This document shows, in pieces, positions 50,129 through 59,052 of a stretch of DNA of 64,000 nt. How positions within the stretch are numbered: the stretch's first letter is position 1; every line of letters begins with the position of its first letter. Where the stretch lies: contig JADJWH010000001.1 of the NCBI GenBank assembly GCA_016716465.1, forward strand, positions 744,001 to 808,000. Reading direction: 5' to 3'. Position numbers and translations under genes: made by a program. The stretch comes from Gammaproteobacteria bacterium (lineage in GTDB: Bacteria; Pseudomonadota; Gammaproteobacteria; SZUA-140). The notes under the pieces are model-generated. The model saw only the letters and a program-made list of their open reading frames with translations. It was not told the origin of the DNA and made no database searches.

Positions 50129-50875
50129 TTGCATAGGCTGGATAACGAAATCGCGCTGGTCACCGGCGCGACGCGCGGGATCGGACGCGCCATCGCGGAT
50201 GAACTAGGTCGCCTGGGCGCGACCGTGATCGGGACGGCCACCTCGGCCGAGGGCGCGGAAAAGATTACCGCGCATTTCAGTGCGAACTCCATCAAGGGTT
50301 CCGGCCTGGTGCTGGATGTCCGCGATCAGGACTCGATCGAGTCCGCCCTGAAGGTCGCGGCCGAGCGCCATGGCGATCCCAGTATCCTGGTCAACAACGC
50401 CGGCATCACTCGCGACAATCTGCTGTTGCGCATGAAGGACGAGGAATGGTCGGATATCCTGGAAACCAACCTGAGCTCGGTGTTCCGCTTGTCCAAGGCC
50501 TGCCTGCGCACGATGATGAAGGCCCGCAAGGGCCGCATCATTAACATTTCCTCGGTGGTCGCCCTGACCGGCAATCCGGGTCAGAGCAACTATGCCGCCT
50601 CCAAGTCGGGTATCATCGGCTTCAGCAAATCGCTCGCGCGCGAGGTCGCCTCACGCGGCATCACGGTCAATGTGGTCGCGCCCGGTTTCATCGATACCGA
50701 TATGACGCAGGCGCTGTCGGCCGCCCAGCACGAGACATTGCTGGCCCAGATCCCGCTCGGCCGGCTCGGCAGGCCGGAGGATATCGGCGCCGCCGTGGCG
50801 TTTCTGGCCTCGCCGGCCGCGTCGTATATTACCGGCGAGACACTTCACATCAATGGTGGCATGTATATGTCATAA
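50129..50875 (+). CDS. fabG: 3-oxoacyl-ACP reductase
   Basis: NADPH-dependent reductase of fatty-acid elongation. The 248-residue SDR has VTGATRGIGRAIADELG, LVNNAGITRDNLL, catalytic Ser (NISSVVALTG), and YAASK (Tyr, Lys). The start is a TTG at 50129 preceded by CTGGAGGA. The Thr-Gly-x3-Gly-x-Gly and IDTDMT segments match FabG rather than generic SDRs. Confidence 0.96.
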   Translation: MHRLDNEIALVTGATRGIGRAIADELGRLGATVIGTATSAEGAEKITAHFSANSIKGSGLVLDVRDQDSIESALKVAAERHGDPSILVNNAGITRDNLLLRMKDEEWSDILETNLSSVFRLSKACLRTMMKARKGRIINISSVVALTGNPGQSNYAASKSGIIGFSKSLAREVASRGITVNVVAPGFIDTDMTQALSAAQHETLLAQIPLGRLGRPEDIGAAVAFLASPAASYITGETLHINGGMYMS

Positions 50876-50902
50876 AAGGTTTTTTTGCGGGAATCAGGAC
50901 GC

Positions 50903-50931
50903 CGTCGGAGGACTCCGGAGAGACGTTTTTT
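50903..50931 (+). terminator. Possible terminator or attenuator before acpP
   Basis: CGTC-GGA(GGAC)TCC-(GGAGA)-GACG forms a bulged stem followed by six T (50926-50931). It lies 27 bp after the fabG stop. It may reduce read-through, leaving acpP to its own promoter. Confidence 0.35.
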
Positions 50932-50933
50932 CA

Positions 50934-50963
50934 CTGGCATATCTCGGATCTTTCCAATAAAAT
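50934..50963 (+). promoter_or_regulatory. Candidate acpP promoter
   Basis: CTGGCA (50934-50939), 18 bp and TAAAAT (50958-50963) lie 57 bp before the acpP start. The -10 is good and the -35 moderate. A separate acpP promoter would match the high demand for this protein. Confidence 0.4.
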
Positions 50964-51020
50964 ACCCGCTCGCGGCTACGGGCTACCATATATTGTGTAT
51001 GTAGGGAGGAAATCAACACC

Positions 51021-51260
51021 ATGAGTAACATCGAAGAGCGCGTCAGGAAGATCGTCATAGAACAGCTGGGAGTCAAGGAAGAAGAGGTAACCCGGGAGGC
51101 ATCCTTCGTCGACGATCTGGGCGCGGATTCTCTGGATACCGTAGAGCTGGTCATGGCGCTGGAAGAGGAATTCGAGTGCGAGATCCCCGACGACGAGGCG
51201 GAGAAGATCACCACGGTACAGCAGGCCATCGACTACATCACCACCCATCAGAAGGGATGA
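51021..51260 (+). CDS. acpP: Acyl carrier protein
   Basis: 79-residue acidic carrier of growing acyl chains. Ser37 in DDLGADSLDTVELVMALEE is the 4'-phosphopantetheine site. A strong GGGAGGAAA ribosome site precedes the ATG. It lies between fabG and fabF, with hairpins on both sides. Confidence 0.98.
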   Translation: MSNIEERVRKIVIEQLGVKEEEVTREASFVDDLGADSLDTVELVMALEEEFECEIPDDEAEKITTVQQAIDYITTHQKG

Positions 51261-51420
51261 CCGCCCGCCGCAGGACCGGAGCGCGCCGTCAAGAGCGCGT
51301 CCGTAATCTGTAACCCGTATTCATGTTCATCTGGCTTGTCACCGGGCCGTTCACCACTGATACTCATGCCTGAAACCCGGCCGCCGGCCCCGCCGACGCG
51401 CCGGTCATGGCATCCGAGGT

Positions 51421-51446
51421 CGCGGCGGCCGCCCATGGCCGCCGCG
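51421..51446 (+). other. Strong GC hairpin between acpP and fabF
   Basis: A perfect 10-bp stem, CGCGGCGGCC / GGCCGCCGCG, closes a six-base loop (GCCCAT). No T run follows. It is in the 220-bp acpP-fabF gap, 34 bp before fabF, and could act as a partial terminator or 3'-end stabiliser that raises acpP mRNA over fabF. The rest of the gap shows nothing. Confidence 0.6.
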
Positions 51447-51480
51447 AACATCCTTGATCAATTGACAGGAAGCTGAACCC

Positions 51481-52725
51481 TTGAACAGCAAACGACGCGT
51501 CGTAATCACCGGGCTCGGCATTGTCGCGCCCGTCGGGCTCGGAGTGACCGAATGCTGGGAGAACATTCTCGCGGGCAGGAGCGGCATCGGACCGATCGAA
51601 CGCTTTGAGGTGTCCGCCTTTCCGACCCGCATCGGCGGGGCGGTAAAGGGCTTCGATCCGGCGGACTACATTCCGGCGAAAGACGTCAAGAAAATGGATC
51701 CCTTCATCCATTACGGCATCGCCGCCGGGGTGCAGGCGATTCGTGACTCCGGCCTGGAAGTGACGGAACAGAATGCTCCCCGCATCGGCGTCGCGATCGG
51801 CTCGGGCATCGGCGGCCTGCCGGGCATCGAGAAGGGTTATGACGCCTACCTCAACGGCGGGCCGCGCAAGATCTCGCCGTTCTTCGTGCCGAGCAACATC
51901 ATCAACATGATCTCCGGCAATCTGTCCATCATGCACGGCATGAAGGGGCCTAACCTTGCCATTGTCACGGCCTGTTCCACCGGCACGCACAGCATCGGCG
52001 AAGCGGGCCGCATCATCGAATACGGCGACGCCGACGTGATGGTGGCGGGCGGCGCGGAGATGGCCACCTCGCCGACCTGCCTGGGCGGATTCTGCGCCGC
52101 GCGCGCGCTGTCCGCGCGCAACGACGCCCCGACCGCGGCCAGCCGTCCGTGGGATCGCGACCGCGACGGCTTCGTGTTGAGCGATGGCGCCGGCGTGGTG
52201 GTACTGGAGGAATATGAACATGCCAGGGCGCGCGGCGCGCGCATCTATGCCGAGCTGATCGGCTACGGCATGAGCGGTGACGCCTATCACATGACGGCGC
52301 CACCGGAGAATGGGGAGGGCGCGATGCGCTGCATGCAGAACGCGCTGCGCAATGCGGGCCTCAACCCGGACGCCGTCGACTACATCAATGCCCACGGCAC
52401 CTCGACGCCGGCGGGCGACAAGGCCGAGACGCTGGCGGTGAAGGCGGCCTTCGGCGATCACGCGCGACGCGTGGCGATGAGTTCCACCAAGTCCATGACC
52501 GGCCACCTGCTCGGCGCCGCGGGCGGCATCGAGGCGATCTTTTCAGTGCTCGCGATCCGCGACCAGGTGGCCCCGCCGACCATCAATCTCGACAACCCGG
52601 ATCCCGACTGCGACCTTGACTACGTCCCGCACCAGGCGCGCCCGATGAAGATCGACGTCGCGATCTCGAACTCCTTCGGTTTCGGTGGCACCAACGGAAC
52701 CCTGGTCTTCAGGAAGCCGGGCTAG
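51481..52725 (+). CDS. fabF: 3-oxoacyl-ACP synthase II
   Basis: Elongation condensing enzyme. 414 residues with catalytic Cys165 (VTACSTGTHSIG) and two active-site His residues in NAHGTSTPAGDKAE and SMTGHLLGAAGG. NSFGFGGTNGTLVF closes the active site near the C-terminus. The start is a TTG at 51481 preceded by AGGAAG, giving NSKRRVVITGLGIVAPVG. Confidence 0.97.
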   Translation: MNSKRRVVITGLGIVAPVGLGVTECWENILAGRSGIGPIERFEVSAFPTRIGGAVKGFDPADYIPAKDVKKMDPFIHYGIAAGVQAIRDSGLEVTEQNAPRIGVAIGSGIGGLPGIEKGYDAYLNGGPRKISPFFVPSNIINMISGNLSIMHGMKGPNLAIVTACSTGTHSIGEAGRIIEYGDADVMVAGGAEMATSPTCLGGFCAARALSARNDAPTAASRPWDRDRDGFVLSDGAGVVVLEEYEHARARGARIYAELIGYGMSGDAYHMTAPPENGEGAMRCMQNALRNAGLNPDAVDYINAHGTSTPAGDKAETLAVKAAFGDHARRVAMSSTKSMTGHLLGAAGGIEAIFSVLAIRDQVAPPTINLDNPDPDCDLDYVPHQARPMKIDVAISNSFGFGGTNGTLVFRKPG

Positions 52726-52771
52726 ATCGCCGCGTCGGTTGCCGCATCACCCTCGGTCCACCGCCCATTTC

Positions 52772-54193
52772 ATGGTGAGCCAGACAAGCCAGGACCCGCA
52801 CCCGCCGCGGCACGCCGTGGCGGACGCACGGCCTAAGGTGCGCCGTCTTGATTACGCAGGCGACCTCCTTCCTTTGCATGAAGCCGATCCACTGCGTTAT
52901 CCCTGCCTGCTGGAGAGCGTCAGCCACGGAACACCTTCGGCGCGCTACGACATCCTGTTCGCGGCCACGGATGAACAGCTGATACTGGACCGGAACGGCC
53001 TGCGCGGATCCGTCGCCGGGGACGCCGCCACGGACTTCCTTGCGCAGCTGGACTGCTGGTGGCAGCAGCACCGCCGCCCGCCGGATGAGTCCCCGGCACT
53101 GCCGTTTACCGGCGGATGGTTCGTGTTCCTGGCGTACGAGCTCGCGACCCGCATCGAACCGCGCCTGGCGGATCTCCCGCCGCCGGAGGACGATCTACCG
53201 CTTGCCGCGGCGGTGCGCTGCCCGGCCGCGCTGATCCGCGACCATACCGCGGACTGCATCTATCTGGTGGAGGAGCCCGGGCACGACGTGCTGTCCGCCC
53301 GTATCCTGCGGAATCTCGCGACCTGCTCCGGCCAGGATACGGACGTGCCGGGGCCGCTGGTCGAGACCAGAATGCGGGAGGATGACCCCGAGCATTTTCT
53401 CTCCGGTGTCGAACGAATCAAGCGTTATATCGTCGAGGGCGACGTGTTCCAGGTCAATCTGTCCCGCGCCTGGATCGGCGCGATCGACCCGGCGCTAAGC
53501 GACGCGGACCTCTACCGCCGCCTGCGCCGCAGCAATCCCGCACCGTTCTCCGCCATCGCCCGAATCGGAAACACGACGATCATCAGCTCGTCTCCCGAGC
53601 GACTGTTCAGCGTACGCGGGGACCGTATTGAAACACGGCCGATCGCCGGCACCCATCCGCGCGGAACGGATCCTGACAGCGACGGCGAGCTTTCGCGCCG
53701 CCTGCTGCAACACCCCAAGGAGCGCGCGGAACACATCATGCTGATCGACCTCGAGCGCAACGACCTGGGTCGTGTCTGCCGTCCGGGCAGCGTAGAGGTC
53801 AACGAGCTGATGACGCTGGAATCCTATGCGCATGTGCATCACATCGTCTCGAACGTCGCCGGCCGCCTGGACGAATGCACGACGCCCGGCGCGATCATCC
53901 GCGCCGTCTTTCCCGGCGGTACCATCACGGGCTGCCCGAAGATCCGCTGCATGGAGATCATCGGCGAGCTCGAGCAACGCGCGCGCGGCGCCTACACCGG
54001 ATCACTCGGCTACCTGGACGGCAACGGCAATATGGATTTCAATATCCTGATCCGCACGCTTCAGCGCCAGGCCGGTCGCCTGATCCTGCGCGCTGGCGCC
54101 GGCATCGTCGCCGATTCCGATCCCGCACGCGAGCTGGCCGAGACCCGCGCCAAGGCCCGCGGCCTGCTGCGCGCTCTCAACACGGAGGATTAG
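52772..54193 (+). CDS. pabB: Aminodeoxychorismate synthase component I
   Basis: A 473-residue chorismate-binding enzyme of folate synthesis. EGDVFQVNLSRAW, SSSPERLFS, IDLERNDLGRV, HHIVSNVAGRL and PGGTITGCPKIRCMEIIGELE are the family motifs. At residues 290-294 it has PIAGT; E. coli PabB has PIKGT with a catalytic Lys, while the Ala form is typical of TrpE. The adjacent pabC supports the PabB role. ATG 52772 is chosen because the frame before it overlaps fabF and is unconserved. Confidence 0.88.
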   Translation: MVSQTSQDPHPPRHAVADARPKVRRLDYAGDLLPLHEADPLRYPCLLESVSHGTPSARYDILFAATDEQLILDRNGLRGSVAGDAATDFLAQLDCWWQQHRRPPDESPALPFTGGWFVFLAYELATRIEPRLADLPPPEDDLPLAAAVRCPAALIRDHTADCIYLVEEPGHDVLSARILRNLATCSGQDTDVPGPLVETRMREDDPEHFLSGVERIKRYIVEGDVFQVNLSRAWIGAIDPALSDADLYRRLRRSNPAPFSAIARIGNTTIISSSPERLFSVRGDRIETRPIAGTHPRGTDPDSDGELSRRLLQHPKERAEHIMLIDLERNDLGRVCRPGSVEVNELMTLESYAHVHHIVSNVAGRLDECTTPGAIIRAVFPGGTITGCPKIRCMEIIGELEQRARGAYTGSLGYLDGNGNMDFNILIRTLQRQAGRLILRAGAGIVADSDPARELAETRAKARGLLRALNTED

Positions 54194-54196
54194 GAC

Positions 54197-55066
54197 GTGT
54201 CATCGAGCCTGATCAACGGACAACCCGGACACACGATCGACCTGCACGACCGCGGACTCCTGTATGGGGACGGGCTGTTTTCCACGCTGGCGGTAAAGAA
54301 AGGTGAACCACAACTCTGGGAACGGCACATCGAACAACTGCAGGAAGGCTGCCGCCGGTTACGGTTTGCCCCGGTCGACGCCTCCCGGCTGCGCGCGGAG
54401 TCTGCCGTGCTCTGCGCGGGGACGGTGCGCGGGGTTCTGAAGATCGTGCTGACACGGGGGCCCGGCACGCGCGGGTACCGCTTCGATGCCACTGCGCCGG
54501 GGACGCGAATCGTGACGCTGGCACCGGCCCCGGAGTATCCCGCGCAGTATTATCGTGACGGGGTCACAGTACGTCTGTGTACAACGCGGCTCGGCGCCAA
54601 TCCGGCGCTGGCCGGTGTCAAGCATCTCAATCGACTCGAACAGGTGCTCGCCCGCGCGGAATGGGACGATGCCGGGATCGCCGAGGGCTGGATGCGGGAC
54701 GGACACGGCCATATCGTCGAAGGGACCATGAGCAATCTCTTCCTGCTGCGGGACGGCGCGCTGCTGACCCCCAGGCTCGATGAGTGCGGCGTGGCTGGCG
54801 CCATGCGTGCCACGATCATCGCGTGGGCGCAGACCGTCGGCCTGCGCGTGACGGAATGCCATCTGGATGAAGAAGACCTGCGGCGCGCCGACGAAGTATT
54901 TCTGTGTAACAGCCTGATCGGTGTTTGGCCGGTACACCGCGCTGTCGGACGCACATGGACTCCCGGTCCGGTCACGGCGCGCGTCACGGCCGCGATCGGG
55001 GCCTTCAGCCTGATGCCGGAAATACCGCGGCCCGATATCACTCACGACGCGGGTGGAATGAACTGA
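54197..55066 (+). CDS. pabC: Aminodeoxychorismate lyase
   Basis: PLP enzyme releasing 4-aminobenzoate and pyruvate. The 289-residue fold-type IV protein begins with GTG 54197 (SSSLINGQPGHTIDLHDRGL). It has DRGLLYGDGLFSTL, the Lys-bearing LAGVKHLNRLEQVLAR and EGTMSNLFLL. It starts 3 bp after pabB, and mltG follows 2 bp after its stop: the standard pabC-mltG-tmk-holB run. Confidence 0.95.
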   Translation: MSSSLINGQPGHTIDLHDRGLLYGDGLFSTLAVKKGEPQLWERHIEQLQEGCRRLRFAPVDASRLRAESAVLCAGTVRGVLKIVLTRGPGTRGYRFDATAPGTRIVTLAPAPEYPAQYYRDGVTVRLCTTRLGANPALAGVKHLNRLEQVLARAEWDDAGIAEGWMRDGHGHIVEGTMSNLFLLRDGALLTPRLDECGVAGAMRATIIAWAQTVGLRVTECHLDEEDLRRADEVFLCNSLIGVWPVHRAVGRTWTPGPVTARVTAAIGAFSLMPEIPRPDITHDAGGMN

Positions 55067-55068
55067 GC

Positions 55069-56091
55069 ATGCGCACCTGGCTTTCAAAAATTCTTGGTGT
55101 CACGCTCATCGTCGTGAGCTTCACCGCGGGCTGGATCCTGATCGACCTGCAGGCCTTCCTGAACCGCCCGCTGGTGCAGAACGGGCAGTCCGTGGTCTAT
55201 GAAGTCCGCCCCGGCAGCGGCCTGATCAGCGTCGCGCGTGACCTCGGCAAGCTGGGGCTGGTCGAGCATCCTTATTATCTGGTGTGGTATGCGCGCTGGC
55301 GCGGCAGCGCCGACCGCATCAAGGCAGGGGAATACCTGATCGAGGGCCTGATGACGCCCGCCCTGCTGCTCGACAAGATGGAGCAGGGCGATGTGATGCG
55401 TTATTCGCTGACCATTCCGGAAGGATGGTCGTTCCGCCAGATGCTGGTGGCGGTGCGCGCGCACGAGAAGATCCGCCACACCCTGGATACCGAGGACGGT
55501 GCTGTCATCATGGAACGGCTCGGCCATCCGGGTGAACACCCCGAGGGCCGCTTCTTCCCGGACACCTATCTGTTCCCCTCCGGCACCACCGACCTGGCCC
55601 TGCTGCAATACGCCTATGCGGCAATGGAACGGCGCCTGGAACAGGAATGGCGCGACAGGGCACCCGACCTTCCGCTGGAGACGCCCTATCAGGCCCTGAT
55701 CCTCGCCTCGATCGTCGAGAAGGAGACCGGCAGCGCGGATGAACGTCCCCGGATCGCGGGCGTTTTCATCCGGCGCCTGCAGAAGAACATGCGGCTGCAG
55801 ACCGATCCGACCGTGATCTACGGTCTGGGCGCGAAATTCGACGGCAATCTGCGGCGCCGTGATTTGGAGGCGGACACCCCGTACAATACCTACACGCGCG
55901 CGGGCCTGCCGCCGACGCCGATCGCCCTGCCCGGTGGAGACGCCCTGCACGCCGCGCTGCATCCCGCACCGGGAAATGAGCTGTACTTCGTTTCACGCGG
56001 AGATGGCACGCACCATTTTTCGGCGAGCTTCGACGAGCACGCCGGCGCGGTCAGGGACTATCAACTGAACGGGGGACGGGGCCGGAAATGA
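55069..56091 (+). CDS. mltG: Endolytic transglycosylase MltG
   Basis: Inner-membrane lytic transglycosylase proposed to end nascent glycan strands. 340 residues: N-terminal membrane anchor (about 8-27), a LysM-like domain (about 40-110) and the YceG catalytic core with the Glu in LILASIVEKETG, TDPTVIYGLG, and YNTYTRAGLPPTPI. The Glu is present. ATG 56088 of tmk overlaps its stop. Confidence 0.95.
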   Translation: MRTWLSKILGVTLIVVSFTAGWILIDLQAFLNRPLVQNGQSVVYEVRPGSGLISVARDLGKLGLVEHPYYLVWYARWRGSADRIKAGEYLIEGLMTPALLLDKMEQGDVMRYSLTIPEGWSFRQMLVAVRAHEKIRHTLDTEDGAVIMERLGHPGEHPEGRFFPDTYLFPSGTTDLALLQYAYAAMERRLEQEWRDRAPDLPLETPYQALILASIVEKETGSADERPRIAGVFIRRLQKNMRLQTDPTVIYGLGAKFDGNLRRRDLEADTPYNTYTRAGLPPTPIALPGGDALHAALHPAPGNELYFVSRGDGTHHFSASFDEHAGAVRDYQLNGGRGRK

Positions 56092-56729
56092 CGGCGACAG
56101 CGGGACGCTTCATCACGCTCGAAGGCATCGAGGGCGTTGGCAAAACGACCAATATCGAGTTTGTCCGCGCCCTGCTCGAGGCGCGGGGCGTGGAGGTGGT
56201 CGTGACGCGGGAGCCGGGCGGAACCCCGCTCGGGGAGGAGATCCGCGCTCTGCTGCTGGATCATCGCCATGACGGCATGGCCGCCGATACCGAGCTGCTC
56301 CTGATGTTCGCGGCACGGGCGGAGCACATCGCGCGGGTGATACGGCCGGCCCTGGCCGCCGGCCGCTGGGTGGTCTGCGACCGCTTCACCGATGCCACCT
56401 TCGCCTATCAGGGCGGCGGACGCGGGCTCGGCTTTGAGCGGGTGGCGCTGCTGGCCGACTGGGTCCATCGCGACCTGCAGCCCGATCTCACGCTGTTGCT
56501 CGACCTGCCGGTGGAGACCGGGCTCGGGCGCGCCGGCCGACGCAACAGCGCAGACCGCTTCGAAAGGGAGAAACTCGATTTCTTCGAGCGCGTGCGCGAT
56601 GCCTATCTGCGGCTCGCGCGGCAGGAGCCGCGGCGTTACCGAGTCATCGCGGCGGACGCGCCGCTCGAACATGTGCAGGCAAGGCTGCGAGAGGTGATGA
56701 CGGAATGGCTGGCGACCCGGATTCGCTGA
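56088..56729 (+). CDS. tmk: Thymidylate kinase
   Basis: Phosphorylates dTMP. 213 residues with P-loop EGIEGVGKTT, the DR motif CDRFTDATFAYQGGGR, and lid region GRAGRRNSADRFE. The normal Tmk for the cell, which shows that the TMP-kinase-like protein at 17335 has another job. Its 3' end overlaps holB by 25 bp. Confidence 0.96.
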   Translation: MTATAGRFITLEGIEGVGKTTNIEFVRALLEARGVEVVVTREPGGTPLGEEIRALLLDHRHDGMAADTELLLMFAARAEHIARVIRPALAAGRWVVCDRFTDATFAYQGGGRGLGFERVALLADWVHRDLQPDLTLLLDLPVETGLGRAGRRNSADRFEREKLDFFERVRDAYLRLARQEPRRYRVIAADAPLEHVQARLREVMTEWLATRIR

Positions 56730-57724
56730 ACGCGCCGCTGCCCTGGCAAGCGCCGCACTGGGAACGGGTGCGCGCCCTGCGTAAGGCCGACCGCCTGCCG
56801 CACGCGCTGCTGCTGTGCGGCCTGCCCGGGATGGGCAAACACCATTTCGCGCGCCTGCTCGCGCATGCGCTGCTGTGCGAATCGCCCGCGGCCTCGACCC
56901 TGCCCTGCGGCGCATGCCGCTCCTGCCGGCTGACGCAGGCCGGGTCCCACCCCGACCTCCATCGATGCGAGCCGGAAGAAGACAAGTCCGTCATCAACAT
57001 CGACCAGATTCGGGCCATCGGCCAGTTCCTGGAACTCAAGGCGCACTATGCCGGACGCAAGGTCGTCATCATCCATCCGGCGGAGCAGATGAACCTGAGC
57101 GCCGCGAACGGCCTGTTGAAGATGCTGGAGGAACCGCCGTCCGGCGTACATATGATCCTGGTCAGCGGCCGTCCCGCGGCCCTGCCGGCGACCGTGCGCA
57201 GCCGTTGCCAGAGGTTGAACCTGGCCCTGGAGGATCCCGAACCGGCACTGGACTGGCTGGCGTGCAGACCCGGGATAGGGCAGGGTGAAGCCGCCACCCT
57301 GCTGGCGCTGGCGCAGGGTGCCCCGCTGGCCGCAGCCGATCTTGCCGCCCAGGGCCATCTGGCGCGGCGACAGGAGATGTTGAAGGAGCTCCAGTCCGTC
57401 GTCCGGCTTCAGTCGGATCCGCTCCAAGTGGCGGAAAACTGGCTAAAGTTTGATGCCAAAGCATCGCTATATTGGTTACACGGATGGCTGGTCGACATGA
57501 TCCGATTTCAGTCCTCGGATCAGCCGCCCCGCATCAGCAACCCCGATGGACAGGACACCCTGGCGCGGCTCTCGTCGGAACTGAATGGCCCATGGTTGTT
57601 CGAACAACTGGACCGGATCTCCCGGGCCTTGCGCCTCCTGGACGGCTCCGCGAACGCCCAGCTGGTACTTGAAGAGGCCTTGCTGCCCTGGGCACAACGG
57701 GAAAAGGATCGGGTCCCCGGTTGA
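56705..57724 (+). CDS. holB: DNA polymerase III subunit delta'
   Basis: Clamp-loader subunit. 339 residues: CGLPGMGKHHFARLLAHALL in the N-terminal AAA+ domain (Walker A altered, Lys kept), zinc-site cysteines CGACRSC, SANGLLKMLEEPPS and the SRC motif (VRSRCQRL). In E. coli delta' does not bind ATP, in keeping with the altered loop. pilZ follows after 55 bp. Confidence 0.94.
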   Translation: MAGDPDSLNAPLPWQAPHWERVRALRKADRLPHALLLCGLPGMGKHHFARLLAHALLCESPAASTLPCGACRSCRLTQAGSHPDLHRCEPEEDKSVINIDQIRAIGQFLELKAHYAGRKVVIIHPAEQMNLSAANGLLKMLEEPPSGVHMILVSGRPAALPATVRSRCQRLNLALEDPEPALDWLACRPGIGQGEAATLLALAQGAPLAAADLAAQGHLARRQEMLKELQSVVRLQSDPLQVAENWLKFDAKASLYWLHGWLVDMIRFQSSDQPPRISNPDGQDTLARLSSELNGPWLFEQLDRISRALRLLDGSANAQLVLEEALLPWAQREKDRVPG

Positions 57725-57779
57725 CAGATTTTGCGATATTTCCCATTTATCATACTGATAAATAAAAGATAATTAATTC

Positions 57780-58160
57780 ATGAGCGACGCGACAGGAGCA
57801 GGGGAACACGCCGCCGGAGGCAGCCCGCGCCAGGGCATTCTGTCGCTGGCGATCAAGGACAAGGGCTCGCTCTATTCGGCCTATATCCCCTTCTTCAAGG
57901 GCGGCGGCATCTTCATCCCGACGAACAAGAACTACGCCCTCGGCGACGAGGTCTTCATGTTGCTGACCCTCATGGAAGAGACGGAAAAGATGCCGGTCGT
58001 CGGCCGTGTGGCCTGGATCAATCCCAAAGGCGCCCAGGGCCATTTCGTCCCCGGCATCGGCGTACAGTTCACGGACAAGGACGGCGAGGCGGTACGCAAC
58101 AAGATTGAGACCTATCTCGCGGGCGCGTTGAAATCCGACCGCATGACCCATACCATGTAG
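57780..58160 (+). CDS. pilZ: PilZ-domain protein, type IV pilus assembly PilZ
   Basis: A 126-residue protein of the original PilZ group: GILSLAIKDKGSLYSAYIPF, GGIFIPTNKNYALGDEVFML and VAWINPKGAQGHFVPGIGVQF. Like PilZ of Pseudomonas and Xanthomonas it lacks the RxxxR motif, so it probably does not bind cyclic di-GMP. It works in type IV pilus biogenesis. No clear ribosome site is visible, and an inverted repeat TTTATCA-TAC-TGATAAA (57746-57762) lies just upstream. Confidence 0.92.
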   Translation: MSDATGAGEHAAGGSPRQGILSLAIKDKGSLYSAYIPFFKGGGIFIPTNKNYALGDEVFMLLTLMEETEKMPVVGRVAWINPKGAQGHFVPGIGVQFTDKDGEAVRNKIETYLAGALKSDRMTHTM

Positions 58161-58257
58161 CCTGACGATTCTGCCGGCGCGAACCCGCATCCGCGCCTGT
58201 CGATTTCCGTCGATTTTTCCTTCACGACCGCGAGACACCCCAATCGGAACGAGGCCG

Positions 58258-59046
58258 ATGCTTCTCGTCGATTCGCATTGCCATCTCGACCTGCTCGATC
58301 TGCCCCAGCTCGGCGGCAGTCTGGAGGAGGTCATGGAACGCGCCCGCGCACAAGGCGTGGGGCGAATGCTCTGTGTCTCCATCACGCTGGAGGAATTCCC
58401 GCGCGTGCTCGCCCTGGCGAAGGCCTGGGAACATGTCTACGCCTCGGTCGGCGTACATCCCAACGAACGCGATGGTCGGGATCCCACGGTGGCGGATCTG
58501 GTCAGTATCGCGAAGGCGGAGAGCAAGGTGATCGCCATCGGCGAGACCGGTCTCGATTACTTCCGCAGTAATGGCGACATGGACTGGCAGCGGGAACGCT
58601 TCCGCCGCCACATCGCCGCCGCGCGCGAGACCGGGCTGCCGCTCATCACCCATATGCGTGACGCGACGGAAGATACCCTGAAGATCCTGGGCGAAGCGGG
58701 CGGGGCGAACGTCAGAGGCGTCATGCACTGTTTCACCGGGGACCTCGCCACCGCGCAGGCGGCGATCGAACTCGGGTTCAGCATCTCGTTCTCCGGCATC
58801 CTCACCTTCAACAGCGCAACTGAACTGCGCGAGGTCGCGGCACGCATCCCGGAGGAATACCTGCTCGTTGAAACCGATTCGCCCTATCTGGCACCGGTGC
58901 CGCACCGTGGCAAACCGAACCATCCGGCGCATGTGCGCCATGTGGCGGAGTGTCTCGCCGGTCTGCGTGGGGTATCACTGGAGCGGATCGCGCGTATCAC
59001 TACGGACAACTTCTCGCGCCTGTTCGGCGTCGAGATCGCGGCCTGA
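58258..59046 (+). CDS. TatD-family deoxyribonuclease (YcfH type)
   Basis: A 262-residue metal-dependent hydrolase with the TIM-barrel metal ligands: DSHCHLDLL (His-x-His), GETGLDYF (Glu), HMRDA, MHCFTGD and ETDSPYLAP (Asp). The holB-pilZ-tatD order is conserved. Activity on DNA ends is known for TatD; the precise role of this paralogue is not settled. Convergent with the next gene with a 6-bp gap and no visible terminator. Confidence 0.93.
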   Translation: MLLVDSHCHLDLLDLPQLGGSLEEVMERARAQGVGRMLCVSITLEEFPRVLALAKAWEHVYASVGVHPNERDGRDPTVADLVSIAKAESKVIAIGETGLDYFRSNGDMDWQRERFRRHIAAARETGLPLITHMRDATEDTLKILGEAGGANVRGVMHCFTGDLATAQAAIELGFSISFSGILTFNSATELREVAARIPEEYLLVETDSPYLAPVPHRGKPNHPAHVRHVAECLAGLRGVSLERIARITTDNFSRLFGVEIAA

Positions 59047-59052
59047 GCCGCT

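Noticed and set aside
57721..57753. pilZ promoter with TTGACA at 57721
   Set aside because: The -35 is perfect, but the only good -10 (TATCAT, 57748) is 21 bp away, and no better match occurs at 16-18 bp.
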